Assembly (NCBI RefSeq): GCF_021155765.1
Contig: NC_060112.1
Span: 25,882,001-25,946,000 of the forward strand
Origin: Diprion similis
Taxonomy: Eukaryota > Arthropoda > Insecta > Hymenoptera > Diprionidae
Reading direction: 5' to 3'
DNA length: 64,000 nucleotides
Positions 12,093-25,800 of the stretch are shown one piece after another; position 1 is the stretch's first letter, and every line of letters begins with the position of its first letter. A program made the translations under genes and the position numbers. The notes under the pieces were generated by a model. It made no database searches. It was not told where the DNA came from and saw only the letters and a program-made list of their open reading frames with translations.

Positions 12093-13507
12093 GGAAACAT
12101 TAATGGCCAAATGAAAATCGATTCATTCAGTATTTCTGCTTTCAAATTCAACGTAGTGCCTTATATTAGTAAATTCGAAATAATGAGTATAAATATTTGA
12201 CTTATACATAAACAAAAACAACAAACATTTCAACAGATTTGTATTTACTTTTAAGATTACAACATATTTCATTATATTCCGTAAAACCCACTTCTTCGCT
12301 GAACTGTGTGCCGCTGAAAAGACAAGATACTTCAAATCTTAATTTGATAACAAAAAGTGAGTATAACGGAAGAGAACCACCTCGTTGAGAGGTCAGAGGT
12401 AGTGGGGCACCTACGGTAGTCGTCGTCTTTGTTGCTCCGAATAACTCGGTGATTCAAAGAGATCGGCCGCGTCTGATCTGGACGGATCGTGCGAGGATCG
12501 TGAGCCTAGGGCCAGTCGGTGTTCCGCTAAATTATAGAGTAGAACCACCGAAAGTGTCAGCCAATTACTAACCAGCGACTTTCGTCTCGTAATCTGAGCT
12601 AGATGAGCTACGACCATCTTTTGACTCGTGCCGCCACATACGTGATTTTAGTTGTAATAGACACTGGCGTGAAACTCCGCATAGAAGAATACCCGAGCTA
12701 GCTGCTTCGTTTTCATTATTCTTCAAGAAAGAAACGATCCTCAACGAGTTTAAAATTCTGTTTCTCAATTCCTGGTTAACAACCTTTTTCAGAAGTTTTA
12801 TTAGTACTTATTTGCCGAAATGTATGAATAAAGTCGTTACGATTTTAAAAACTCTCTCGAGTAGAATTATATACAAATACCTATTCAAAAGTTGTCTCAA
12901 TTTCCCCCAAAAAAATATCATCTTCAAGATATTTGATCCTGATAATTGAGGAAAGTAATGTCGACCATTATTAACTGAAAACTGAATTAAAATAATGGAT
13001 TTGTCTAAAAGTCGTATCGGAGATCACTGTTATCTCAAAGATACATAAAATCCTCGATGCATCTTCTGATCTCTGAATTAAAAGAACGCAAATAACATAT
13101 CACAAGTATTATCTCAAACAATCTTCTTTATATTATTTTAGTATTAATACACAGCAATATATTCGGTAATCATATTCTTTCTATAAAAAAAAATCATGAT
13201 TTTGAATTATACGGAATTGCGCCTTATTACACGCAACTTACATATCAGTTTATAATGCATAATTTGGATTTATAGTTCATAAATACTTTACTAGATGACA
13301 CTACTAGTTGATGAAGTTCAAGTTCAGATAATATTTATTACCATCAGAGTAATCAAAATGTTCGTTACAGTTATAATTTCAACCGCAATCAACAGCGATA
13401 GCACTGATCTCTGAATTCTTTGAAAACATAACCACACAACAACTTGAATTCTAACCTAAAACAGGGTGACTTACAGAGCTATCAAATAAATTGTAGTACG
13501 AAATAAA
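12093..13507. other. intergenic, SMG8 upstream region
   Basis: AT-rich DNA between the acidic orphan and SMG8. Minus-strand open frames at 12411-12617 and 12568-12768 overlap and could be joined by a 46-base intron into a Ser/Arg-rich peptide. The intron is unusually short and no upstream exon was found, so no gene is called. The SMG8 promoter should lie in the last few hundred bases. Confidence 0.4.
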
Positions 13508-16500
13508 ATGAGACCTCAAAAATTTAAACTCCCATTTAACACGGACAGGTAAATATATTTGATTAAGTTGTGAAAGAACCGAGTCGATCTAATTAACACG
13601 AAAATAACCCTGGTTCAATTTGTCGAACAGGATAAAACGCATAATTCCTTCAACCAGTTGAAACCCTTTTCTGTAACTGTCAGACCTCATTAAGCTCCAT
13701 AAATCACCCTTTAATTACCTATTCTGGAAGCTCCGTAGATTCTTCACCCAGGTCTTAATTCCCATCCACAAGTCGACAGCATAAAAGTGTAATCTGCATC
13801 TGCGCCGATATGTTTACCTAGTCATGTTACCTACCTTTAAAATCGTTGTTTTTATAGCTTGCCAAATGCAGAGAGGAAAGTCGTTGTCGTCTCTGTGTTT
13901 GGAAAATCACATTTTCGTGCCAAAGCATGCAAAACTGAGATGCTCAGTTCCATCCTACAAACGAGTCTTCTAGATGATCCCACGGTGGCTGAGGACGACT
14001 TGGTATGGGCTGTAGTACTTTATTATAGACGTGCACTTGCAATACCTTAGTGAGTCCAACGTAAGAAATTCCAGCATTTTTATCTATTCCCTAGTGTGAA
14101 ATAGAAGGATATCACGATGCGAAAGACCGTGTGGTTTACCTGCACGTTCGAGGACTCCTGGACACTCACACCTTGATCAATGCCTACGATCTGTTCATCG
14201 ACAAGTGCGAGAGCAAAGATTTCCTAACTGCTTGGGCTCATATGCGAGAAAAATACTCCAGAGCTCTGCTTGTCCTGTTTCACGTTTCCCATGTACTTAT
14301 ACTGACCCATCCCACGCACAGTTTTGATTACAGCTATGTTCACTTGTTTAGAGCACTGGATGTCGTCAGGTTGGTTAATCTCTGCTAAAAAGTAAACTTT
14401 GCATCGTGAAATTTTCAATGTCTACAATTTTTGGTATAGGCAGAAGATCTCAGGACAAGTTGGCGAAATTCTAAGTGGAATTCCAGGACTTCCTAAGGAT
14501 TGGGCTACAAATGTGAGACCTTGTTCACCGCGGGTACTTTTCTACTTTGAAACCTGTCCTTCGATATTCCGGGATTCAGAAGGTGGCAACATTAAAAAGC
14601 TTGAACATTCGCTAGAGGATCAAATATATCATATATTAAGAAAAAACCGAATAGTCACTAATATTAGGTATAGTCATGGTTCATTATCAATATCGAAAAT
14701 TTTATACAGCAAAAAATTTCTGAGTATAATCGCATTTTCTGTTCTTAGCACAAACTCGCTTTTTGCAATCCCAGCGAATCAGGAATTCGTTTATGTTCAC
14801 ACCGGGCCGACTGAATCCAGAGACATCCTGGGTCACATGGTCAGGAAGCTAATTCAAAGCTGCAAAGTAAGCTCAGGTGGTGACACTTCAAGAAGCTTAG
14901 CCAGTGTGGACTCTTTATTCCTATCCAATGACTTAGAAGATGGTAAAAATGACCAGAAATAATAAATTGTATCATATGTTTCGTCAAGTATTCTTAAGAA
15001 TCAAATCTTGGGTATAGTACAGATACAAGTTTGCTTTGACTTACTTTTTAAAATCATTAATTTTAGAAACACATACCTTCAAGTCATTCCTTCAACAACA
15101 CATAAGCTTGGCTTTTGCGAGGGGTTTTGACGATAACGTGGGGCGGCTTGCAGCACCTACTCATTTCCAAGTGAGGACAAGTGTTTCTGAAACTACGGTA
15201 TCCTCTACTAGAAAAAATAAAATTCAGTTAAATACATGCAGAGTATTATTGAACAGATACCAACGCTGTCCTTGTTCTTCGAAGTTGCAAATAAGCTCAT
15301 GGATTTCTTTATCAAGAGAATGGACAGGGAAACTTCAACACTGCATCATTTGCTTGACACTGATGTAAAGTTTAGTAAGAGCAGGTGCAGCAAGGTTCTG
15401 CCAAGAGCGCTCCAAACGTATCAAGACGGTCTTCCACAACACTACACCAGGTCTGAATTCTGAAACTGTTTGAATACAAGGATTTACTAATTTTGCCTGT
15501 AAATTTTCCTCAATATATTTTTGTCTATGTTTTCAGAGCATATCACGAAACTAAACTAGCACATGCTATGGCAGTATTTGAGATGCATGCACGCGGCCCA
15601 CTATTTGAAGAGTTCAGTGAAAAACTACAGCAAGAATGCGACAAGCACTGGCGGGCAGGTAAACAAATGTGCGAGGTGCTTTCATTGACTGGGAATCCTT
15701 GCACAAATCCAATTCATAAAGGTGGCAGTGAGGGGGCAGGAGGTGGAGAACAAGTGGAGCCTAGGGATGACGATGGGTAAAATAAAGAGCAATATTTCAT
15801 TCATAATCAGATTACGTAACACCGAGCTTGAATTCAGATTGGTTAACGACAATCTCAAATCTTTTCTATTTCAAGCAGCGATCTACCAATAATGGAGCAT
15901 AGCAGTGGCGTAAGATATGTGTGTGCCTGCAACTGCGGCAGATGCCAAGGGCCAAGAGAGGATCCATTCAGCTTAAGGCAGGCCAACTATGATTATTTTC
16001 AATTATTGGCCAAACAGTGTGGATGTTCGCAGCTAGAAAGCATACAATTTCCAGTCTTTCAGCCCAGCATACACAATTTCAGGTTGGCACTCTTTCCGAT
16101 GTAAAGTATCCGAGTCTCATTGAAATTGAAATGACTAATCATTCCTTGGCAATTTTCAGACCAGCACAACTATTTCCTACTACAAAGCGAAAAGACTCAT
16201 TTTCTCGTATTGAGTTATCAGCACCACAGGGGCAAACGCAAGCTTGTAGTCTTGGTGTAAATACACTGCATGGTGAGTACTTGTGTAGATTTTATCAAAA
16301 ACAGGATCATTGATATCCATCAAGTTCCGAAACAAGAAAAGACTATTATTATTGAATCCCTCAAGAAATTTTTCATCTGATTTCTTGACCTCGATTTATC
16401 ACATACCCTTACCTTTCCTGTACAGCAGATTCGTCACATATTATACAACATTGTTTTTTTAACGCAACATTTACTTTTCAAAACAAAAAGATGACGTTGC

Positions 16501-18235
16501 AGTGTTTGGCAGTGGACAGTCAGCGCCTGCCAGTGACTTGATAGCCGATGATGCTCCAAGACTCAGCAACAAAGCTAGTCTCACTCCGGGCGATACAAAT
16601 GAAGTCCCAGATGCCCACAATGTTGTTATCGAAGTGTGTGATGTAGACTTGGAGAACAACAAAGGTTTGATTACAAAGTGATGATCATAAATTGATAGAT
16701 GGGTATTGTTATTCAACTGCATTGCCTTTCGGTTCTTCGTTGACAGCAATAATTGCGTATTTATTTTTTTAGAACCCGAACCGCTACAGTGTTCAACGCC
16801 TGAGGTAAGCGATGCAGAAGCTTCAGAAAAGTCCCTTGTTCGACAGCCATCGACAACAGAGTATCTACCAGGTATGCTGCATACAGAATCTCCCATCGGT
16901 CTCCTGCCCCAATTCTCCAGCTGGTCACTAGTCTGCCTTGGGCCAAGCAGTCTTTACTCGCACAACCTTGGGCTGCAGCATCAAGCTGGCGTATTGGCGA
17001 CATCAGCATTTTTGCTACCCTGGGATGTGACGGTCAGGTGAATTGGCGAGAACATTAAGCAATATATTTGTTAATTTAATTTCTTTCTAATTGTGACGAG
17101 GTATTAAAATGCTGTAGACTAGAGCACCAGAAGGAGAGAGGATCTCTGTGGCCAATGGTTGGCGACAATACCAGTCACGGCTACAACCGAGGAGGTAAAA
17201 ATTTTCAGAATATGAATTCAATACGCGGTCGTAAATCTAAGGGGGGCAAGGAATTCGTCGTCAAGATATTTGTCGGCGTTGAATATGAGTGTCCACGAGG
17301 CCACAGGTTTATGGCATCTGCTCCGGATAAAGTCCTGAAGGCCACTGGAACTGGCATTGTCAAGGACAGCGGAAACAAAGTTACATCCAGCACGGCAGAT
17401 ATGCCTCTATACTTCCCTTGTCCCTGCAGGTACTGTTAATGGACTATTCTTATCGCATTATATTCCGAATGTTCTACTTGATGTATTTTTGTTACAATTA
17501 AGAATCGTAAAATCAAGGAATCAAACCACCAAATCTATTCTAGGCAAATAAAGCCACTGATGGCACAGTTGATGAGAATACACGTTGTAACGCCCAAGGC
17601 CCCGGTCCACGTCACCTTGAATCCACGGGTTCAACCAGGTCCCCCACCTTGTCCGATTTTCGTCACTGGTTGTGAGGAACCGATAAAGTTATCGCAGAGC
17701 GCCTACTGGGTCCTCAGACTTCCGTATCCTTTTTTTTCGCCAACTGTACCGTGAATGTTGAATTTGTTTCAAATGTTCAATCATGATGATTAGATGTGAC
17801 TCAAGGTGTTCACAGATCAACGATTTTTCCCTTTTACTGGGAATTACTGCAGTCAAGTTGATTAAAAATTTTTGAAACTTTTCCGCAAAACACTTTGAAT
17901 TGTTTCAATTTTTTTTTCCATCTTATCACACAGTCTATGTATTACCATGCATATTACAGGGTGGCGACAGTTTTGCTCAAATAAAATTCCCTGACGCTTT
18001 CCCACGACCCTTATGTAATGTTGGGCGCTGTTATTTACGACAATCAAGACGTATTGTTATCATACATTTTGATGTTTAGAGGTGAAATTTTAACATTCTT
18101 AACAACTAATGCAGATATGTTTATATGGGCGAAAAGGGGCCTTATTTGGCTCCGAAAGAACCAGTACCTATAGCTCATGGTAGACTTTTAGCTGGAATGT
18201 ATGGAATCAGTGAAGTTGTTCCAGAAAAGAAATGA
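13508..18235 (+). CDS. Smg8: SMG8, nonsense-mediated mRNA decay factor
   Basis: SMG8 partners SMG9 to bind and restrain the SMG1 kinase, which phosphorylates UPF1 in nonsense-mediated decay. Fifteen exons: 13508-13548, 13858-14002, 14095-14369, 14440-14667, 14749-14942, 15067-15170, 15242-15450, 15537-15776, 15879-16082, 16160-16272, 16491-16664, 16773-17037, 17118-17429, 17544-17723, 18115-18235. All junctions are GT-AG and total 2805 bases, 934 residues (human SMG8 is about 990). Family blocks appear in order: VSVFGKSHFR near the start, the LEDQIYHILRKNRIVTN and IPANQEFVY blocks, GFDDNVGR, the CACNCGRCQGPREDPF cysteine block, TTEYLPGMLH, QPGPPPCPIF and a C-terminal YVYMGEKGP. The start comes from a 41-base exon whose end joins the conserved N terminus exactly in frame. 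A poly(A) signal lies at 18586-18591. Convergent with RAD54L2. Confidence 0.95.
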
Positions 18236-19893
18236 TCCATGTCACATGAAAATCTGTGAAAGGATACAAATTCAGTACATGGAAAATCTCAACGTGTATT
18301 TTAATTCAAACGTGAATACTACCCAGGAGCAAGTAATCGGATTGTTTGTACATTCAAGGCTCTGGAAGTTTAAGTAAATCCAATGCCGAATCCGTGTGTA
18401 TACGATTGTACACAGGTTGTGTATAGTATTGGGTGATTTTTCCTGTTACTTTTAGTTTAATTCCAGTTTTAAAAATTTATGATTGAAGTAACAGTTTATT
18501 ACACCAAGCATTTACATGCGCAGCTGGTTCGTAATAAGAACTAATTTATTGGTCTGGCATGATTAAATGTTTCTTGTACAGTGAAAATAAAAAATATGTA
18601 TTGTATGTAATTTTTTATCAATTTTCTCTCTCTCTCTCTCCCTCTGTTTTTAACAATATTCACTAAAAAACAATTTGTATTTTAATGAGCGTAAACAATT
18701 TATTTTACATAAGAGGAATACTCTGACATCAAAAAAAAGCAATAATAAACGACGATGTATAATAATAAATAAAGTATGAAATGTAAATAATGGGTATTTA
18801 CAAACATGTAAGTGGCAAAAAAGCTATAACAGAGACAAAGTATTCTTTGCAATCGTTCGTAATCTCTATCCTACAGTGCACTCTATCATTTCAAAGCAGT
18901 GCAAATGGCGGGATCATTCTTACTATACAACGTGTAACCGTATGTTCATCCGAAAATTTTGCACAAACCCAACGTGATTCTTTTATTTATCACCATGCTA
19001 CTTGATATTGAAATCATGAAATGCACTATAGATTTCGTATTATATTTACCATGATAATTCGACTATAATATTCTTCTTTAACTAAGTCCCAAGATAGTTA
19101 TTAGTAATAGGACATTCCTAATTAACAACGATCCTACATGCTACTGTAAGATTACCTATTTTGATAAGAAATCGTAACGATTGGTAGTAACACGTAGTCA
19201 TGTACAACTTGCTAACGATACGGTCGATTCTTTACTGGCTTTCAAACATGATTGATTCAATACTATATGTATACTGCATATTGATTCAGTCACTTTTCAC
19301 AAATGCACCGATCAAGGTAATTTTTCTGAAAATGCGAGATGCTTGCAGACTTACAGAAACGATCTCTGAATGATTTTTCATTCAGACGCGAGACGACGAC
19401 TCATTGTATTCTATTGGAATGTTTTCCACTTGCAAACAAGTCAGAAACCGACCTTAGATCTATGAGATTTCCAACAAATATCTTTCTTTTTAAATTTCTG
19501 TAAATAACAGAACGTCCAAAACTGTGCTATTCCGCATTTTCAGAGTCCCCGTACATCGGGCGAATTCCGTCCAAAATACCGTCGAGAGTATTCCTACTGG
19601 TAATTGGCTCGGCGTCAAGATTCGTTCGACACGACCAAAGCACTTTGCCTGTCTCCTGTCTTCTCTGACTTGTTTTGTCACCTCGATTTACTCTCGCCGT
19701 TCTTTCAAGCATGGAAAATCATAACACATCAACGAGTGCATCGCGTTCGTCAAACAGCAGGTATACATGTTATGCATGTATAACATCAGCCATAGCTCGA
19801 AGGTTTGCTTCAGATATATTCATTGGCATTCGCAATCTATAAATGTATTCATAGAGTTTCTCTTTCTTTGACTTAAACACTAATTAATTAATC
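18236..19893. other. convergent 3' ends of SMG8 and RAD54L2
   Basis: Holds the SMG8 3' untranslated region with AATAAA at 18586-18591 and, on the opposite strand, a probable long RAD54L2 3' untranslated region whose nearest clear signal is at 18704-18699. A CT microsatellite lies at about 18624-18642. No further gene is seen. Confidence 0.45.
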
Positions 19894-22800
19894 CTACTGC
19901 GCAGGGGGCTGAGGTTCGCTGGGTAGATTTGGATTCGGATAAGGTGGCAAAAATGAGTAATTGGGATATGGTGGTGGCGGTGGATGTGGAAACGGGGGAT
20001 AATAGTTCGTTGGATGCGTAGGAGGAGGTGGATAGGCCCGGTGCATGTATGGATCGGCTGCCGACGGTGGACCGTGGAAAGCTGAGTAGACTCGGGCGTA
20101 TTCAGCATCGTACGTCGGCCCAGCAAACGCTGGAGGGTATCCAGGAGCTGTTGAATCATACGTACGACATTATTTCAACGTGCCAAAGTCTACTCTAACG
20201 ATGTCAGACTTACCACCAGCTGTGTACGCTGAGGACGATCCAGGGGCGGTTGGATAATGCTGCGAATAAGCGTCGTAAGGTCCTGGCGGGTACGGCGCCG
20301 GATACCTGGCATTTGTCGGATGACTGAATGCGGTCGGTGCGTGAGTTTCTTCTCTGGTTTTCGCTTCGGGAATATGCGGCTTGACCTTGCTATTTAATTT
20401 ACTAGCATCGTCCACAGATCTGGGATTTGTACTGACTGGCGGCTGTTGATAGGGAGTTAACGCGGGTGCAGAAATACTCGCAGTTTCTTTGGGCTTCTCG
20501 GGTTCGACCCGTGTCTCTTTCGCCGGTTCAGGCGGCGGTCGGAGATTTCCGGTCTGCGGCGATACGCTGGGAAGATATGCCCTGTACGGTGAGGCCAATG
20601 AGCGAGATCGCGGATCGGAATAATCGTAGTATCCGGAGTACTGGGAGTAAGGATAAACTTGGGGCGTTGCTTCCGGTACTTTTGGCGGGGTGGGAACGGG
20701 TCTGGGCGTCGTTGGTGCCGACGTAATAGTATCAGCTGCGTTATGTGTTCTGTCTAAAACCGGCTGAACAGGCTCAGGCTCTTCTAGTATGATTTCGTCC
20801 GTGGTCGAGTCATCCAGCGGCGCCTTATGACTCGGAAAATTGTGTCTGTAATTTTTCAAGGATGGTTTTGGCGGCTCAGTTGCGGGCGCAGTCGCTCGAC
20901 AGAGTTGTTCGCCAGCGGGTGAACATTCTTCTTGAACTTCATTACTGACGCCCGTGTCTTTGTTGTTAATATCTGTAGAGAAGGCCTCGTTTCTGCTCTC
21001 CTTTTCTTCGGACGCCTTCTGGGGCGTCGGTTCGGAATCGGCGTTCGACGACCGATTCGAGTCAGTTCGAGTATATTCTGAGTTTGAACCGGCCTCTGCG
21101 ACAACATCCTCCAATCTTACTTCTTCCACCCTCTGCTCGGTTCTCATCTGACTGTCGGAGGAGTTGGAATTATCACCGAGAGACGAGGAATCTATCGGTT
21201 CTTGCTTGACTCTAGGAAGCCGCGAGAGAGAGACCTGGTTAGTGAGGTTTACTTGACTCGAATATGGCTTGGCTGTTGCTGTTGCAATGGGCCTTGGCCT
21301 CCTAGCCATCTCTTTATCGGCGAATGGCTTGAAGCCTGCACCACTTGGCGATTTTCCGAGCGGTGGTCGACCAGGTGATGTCGATGACTTTGGAATGATC
21401 GATATTGCGGAATTGTTTCTTAACGGAAACCCAACCTCTGTATTCTGCTTCCTTTGCGACAACGAGGAAACACCTGTTGGAGATATTCAAGATATATTAG
21501 TATATCTGATAGAGGTTCGATCAAAGTATAAGAAAATATTGTAACCCAGCCTGAGTACACAGACAAGCCAACATTGTAGAGTCAAAAAACTGCAATGAAA
21601 ACTGTGCTTTCTCTCTGAAATGCGAGTACATATAGAATATCACCTTTTTTGGGTTCTTCCTCCCGTTTTTGCTGGTTTAGTTTTAGTGCTGTTCTAATGG
21701 CAATGATTTTCCCGGACTCTAGCTGCATGTAAATGCCTTTGGGACTCTTGAGGACCATAACTCGCTGGCCGGCCTTCAGCACAATGCTACCTTTGTCGGG
21801 TGAATTTGTTGGAATAACAACATCCAAAGGTAAAGTCATTTCCTGTGCGCTCATTCCCTGTCTCTGCCACACTTCTGCTGGGATCCATCTACTTCCGCCG
21901 ACAGTTCGGGTCCCTCCAAGTCCCTCAGTACCGCGTTGTTGCATCGGCCTGACAGAGGCCACCGGTTTTGGAGTTCCGCCTACATCTCCTCCTCGTATGG
22001 CACGGATCTGAAGGCCTCCCGCTGAAAACAAAGTATAAGTGTTAAACGAAAAATCTTGAATATTTGTTTTGCAGAAAAAGAATGTACGAAAATCACCTCT
22101 ACTCGCTGTATTTCCTGGAATGTAGTTGTAGCTTGGCCTGGAACAGTTTGCGGCCATTTTTTCAAGTTCGTAGCCGCGTCGCGCCAGCCGTTTTTCAGCC
22201 TGGCTCAATTTCTTGTCCTTCCGATCGACGAGGAGACTCTCGTGCCTGAATGGCTGCTTGGTGAGCAGGGATGAGTGCTTCTCTAGAAGACTATGCATAA
22301 CGGGATCAGCATATCCGTCCTTAGCCTGAGAAAAGTCCTGTACTTGACTGTCCTCCTCCCAGTCCCACGACAATGTTGCTGCCTCCTTGAGCGAGAGATG
22401 AGCGTCGGGATTACACTGATCGACGACGCGATCCGCCATTCCTTGTTTGCTGATCTGTCTGTCGTAAATTTTACGCTCTAGACAATTGTCAGTGACTAAT
22501 CTGTACACAAAACAGGGCTTCTGTTGGCCATATCTATAAACTCTGCATACAGCTTGGGTATCATGGCAAGGGTTCCACGAGGCATCAAAGACAATCGCTC
22601 GATTCGCTCCAACCAAGTTTATCCCAAGGGAACCAGCACGTGTTGAAACCAAAAACAAGTGTATCTTTGCATTAGCATTGAACTCGTTGATAAGCTTTTC
22701 TCTTTCCAGTGCACTGGTGCTTCCATCCAAGCGATAATAGTTCACATTCTTCATCCAGTCTTCCGTTCTCCCATCTGGATGCTTCAAGCTGTTCCTAGCC

Positions 22801-25800
22801 AAAAAGTCTTCTACTAAATTGAGAGTGAAAAGTGACTGAGAGAATGCCAAAATTCTATCCCCAAGACGCACCGCCTCCTCCAGGATACAAAAAAAGATGG
22901 ACATCTTTGCAGATGCGTCAATGAGCCCTGGGACGTAGCCTTTCATGAGATCTGTTGCCTGAAACAAAAATATTGTAGATAAGTATAATGATTTTATAGA
23001 TAAGTATCATTTTTTCTTTCAGAGTAGTTATTTTCCATCTAAATAAACATGCCGCTTACCCAATCGTACGGAATCCCAGGATCTTCTTTTCCCATGGGTG
23101 AACTCTTTGGGTCTTTCTCCTCATCCTTATTCAGAATTTCATCATCAGATTTTTCCTCCCTTTCTTTGTCCAACAAATCATCCCGTTCGCGTTCTTCATC
23201 CTTATTCGAGTCAATCTGTCTCATACTATTTGTATTTGGTGTCACGAGCCCATGAACAACATTACGATCATTGTTTTGTGGCTGAGGAGAGGGAGCAATG
23301 GGATCGACCCGATTTGGATCTGTATTAGCAGGGTAGCCTTGAGAAGCAGGGGTAATATTCCGTGTTGAGTTCTGATTCTGGGCAGTAATGTTGTTTCCAT
23401 CTTTGTTCCCCTCTTCAAAATTGCTCTTAGCTTGCACTGGGCCAGAGTTTCCAATCGGTCCTCGACTAGCCATTTTTCCATCATTATTCCTTACTCCCTC
23501 CATCCCCGGAGTTTGATTATACTCATATCTCTGACCCTGAAATCCTTGTGACGGATAATAATTATTCTGGTATCTATTTGTTACAGTCCCAGTATAGTAA
23601 GGGTCTCCGCTAGCATCTTGCCTGAAATTTTGAGTATAATTATTCTGCTGCCAGTAGGGATCCTCAGACTTGAATTGGCCAATTTGATTAGCATGGGTTC
23701 CAGTCCCCGAAGAATAGTTGGTCACGTTCTGGGTCTGTGCCGCTTCATGATTGGCTGGATAAGCTGTGGTCTGATTCCCAGCAGGATTCCTGTTTTGCTG
23801 ATCAGCATTATAATCATGAGATTGAGTCTGATTCTGGGGACGTACAAAATTTTGAGACTGATTATCTGTTCGTGGAAATATCTGGGCCGTCTGATTTGAT
23901 GCATTTTGGTTCTGCTGGTTGGGTGTATAGTTTTGTCCTTGGCTTTGTGTCGGCGTTGGAAAATTTTGATTTCCCGAGCTATCACTTCGTGGATAAATTT
24001 GTTGATTGACTTGATTCGACGAAGGGGTGTAACCCGGAACAGGATTCGTTGTTGGGTATGTCGGGTATTCTGACATAGTTGACAAACCAGAAGACTGATT
24101 AGATGACTGAGTCTGATAGCTTTGTGAATAATTTGATCCCAAGTTCGGGGTAGCCGTGTAATTTCGAGTCTGATCCTGGTATGGATAACACTGTGTCTGG
24201 TAAAGAGAAGACGCGTTATACGTGTTCCCTGAAGTGGTATCTGTGCGATACTCTGCATTGTGAGAGCTTGGCGGGTTGTAGTTCTGCGTCTGACTTCCAG
24301 TAAGTTGATCATTCCCCGAAAGATAGTTTTGGGCCGGGTTTTGGTACCCCTGAGGATTATTGTACCCAGAGCCTTGAGGAAACGTTTGAAAAGACGGGTT
24401 TGTGTAACGTTGTTGTCCCTGATTTGAATAAAACTCCCCATATTCTCCTTGCTGTGCATTATTTGTCCCTCGGTAATAATTGCTCTGTTCATTCTGTTGT
24501 CGATAGTTTTGTCCTTGCCTACAATCATAATCTGAATTCCTAGTATACCCCTGGGGGTATGTATTGGGAACAGCAGGGTTGGAGTAAGCTGTGTTTGGCG
24601 GCTGCTGCATCGGGTAGTTCTGATAATTTCCTGTTTGATTCGGATTTTGGTTTCGATTTTCACCTTCTGCTATATCGTTACTAGACGAAGAGGAAGAGTT
24701 TGGCTGGACACTTGCAGCAGGCTTGTTTTTAATAGTTGCGTTCGCTTTCTTACCCTTTTTAGATTCTCCCTTAGTCTGGCGTGCTTTGGTGCGTTTGGTA
24801 CCTGGAGCAGGTTTCTCCCCCATGGTTTCTTCGAGGTCCAAATCATCTTCTTCATTGGCCTGGCGTTTCTTAAGAAAGTGATACAAGACATCAGGGTGAT
24901 TCCATATTTTACAGCACACAGCGAATGCTTTGAGGGGATTGGGAACTGCCCTTGTCTTCACAACTTGTGTCATGAAGGTATCGTAAAGCTTGCGCTGATG
25001 CGGTGTCATTCTGACAAGAAGGATATACTCTTCCTTTCGCGGAAGCGATATCTGCAACACTGAGTGAGATCTACGCTGGACGAATCCCTCCAATAAAGCA
25101 TGTAAGACATGTGCCCTGTAACGCATAAGCCGTATATCTTGTGGGGTAGAATCAATGCACTGTCCATTCTGAATAGGACGCTCAAACATGTTGCAGAACT
25201 CACTTTTTGTACCAAGGTAGTTAGGTCTAACAAAATCTACCATGCACCAATACTCAAGTAGATTATTTTGCAGGGGATACCCGGTGAGCACAATTCTACG
25301 TTTGGTTCGCATCTGCTTTAGAGCAAGGCTAATACTGGCGTGAGAATTTTTTATACGGTGGCCCTCGTCGCATATCACGAGATCTGGCCCAGGACTGACT
25401 AGAGCTGAGTGCATATCGTCGAGAAGACCTTTGTTCTTGTCATCTTCCTCAACATCCACCATGTCCTTGAATGCCTGTCCGCGTTTTCGCTTGGCTTTGT
25501 TCGGCTTCTTGAGGGATAACTGCCGGTACAATTCGTACCCGATTAAAAGGACACCCCCTTTCTTTTGCCAGTCTTGAATAACACGTGCTCTAGCGGCCAT
25601 GCTTTTGTGAGAGTCGTTTAAAATATGAAGCTGAAAATGACGTGGACGCAACTCCAAACCGATAGGTGAGTCCACACTGTATGGCGTTTTAACTCTTTCC
25701 ACTTCCTTCTTTTCCGTCGTTCCTGCAGCAGGCACCTCCTTAGCCGTACCAAGGGTCCCGCCATTTTCCTCCTTCTTCACCTCATCAGCGCCTTCCGTTG

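Noticed and set aside
23722-24663. 313-codon minus-strand frame within RAD54L2
   Set aside because: It is an alternate-frame shadow of the Gln/Asn-rich repeat coding sequence; the main frame is tied to helicase motifs on both sides.
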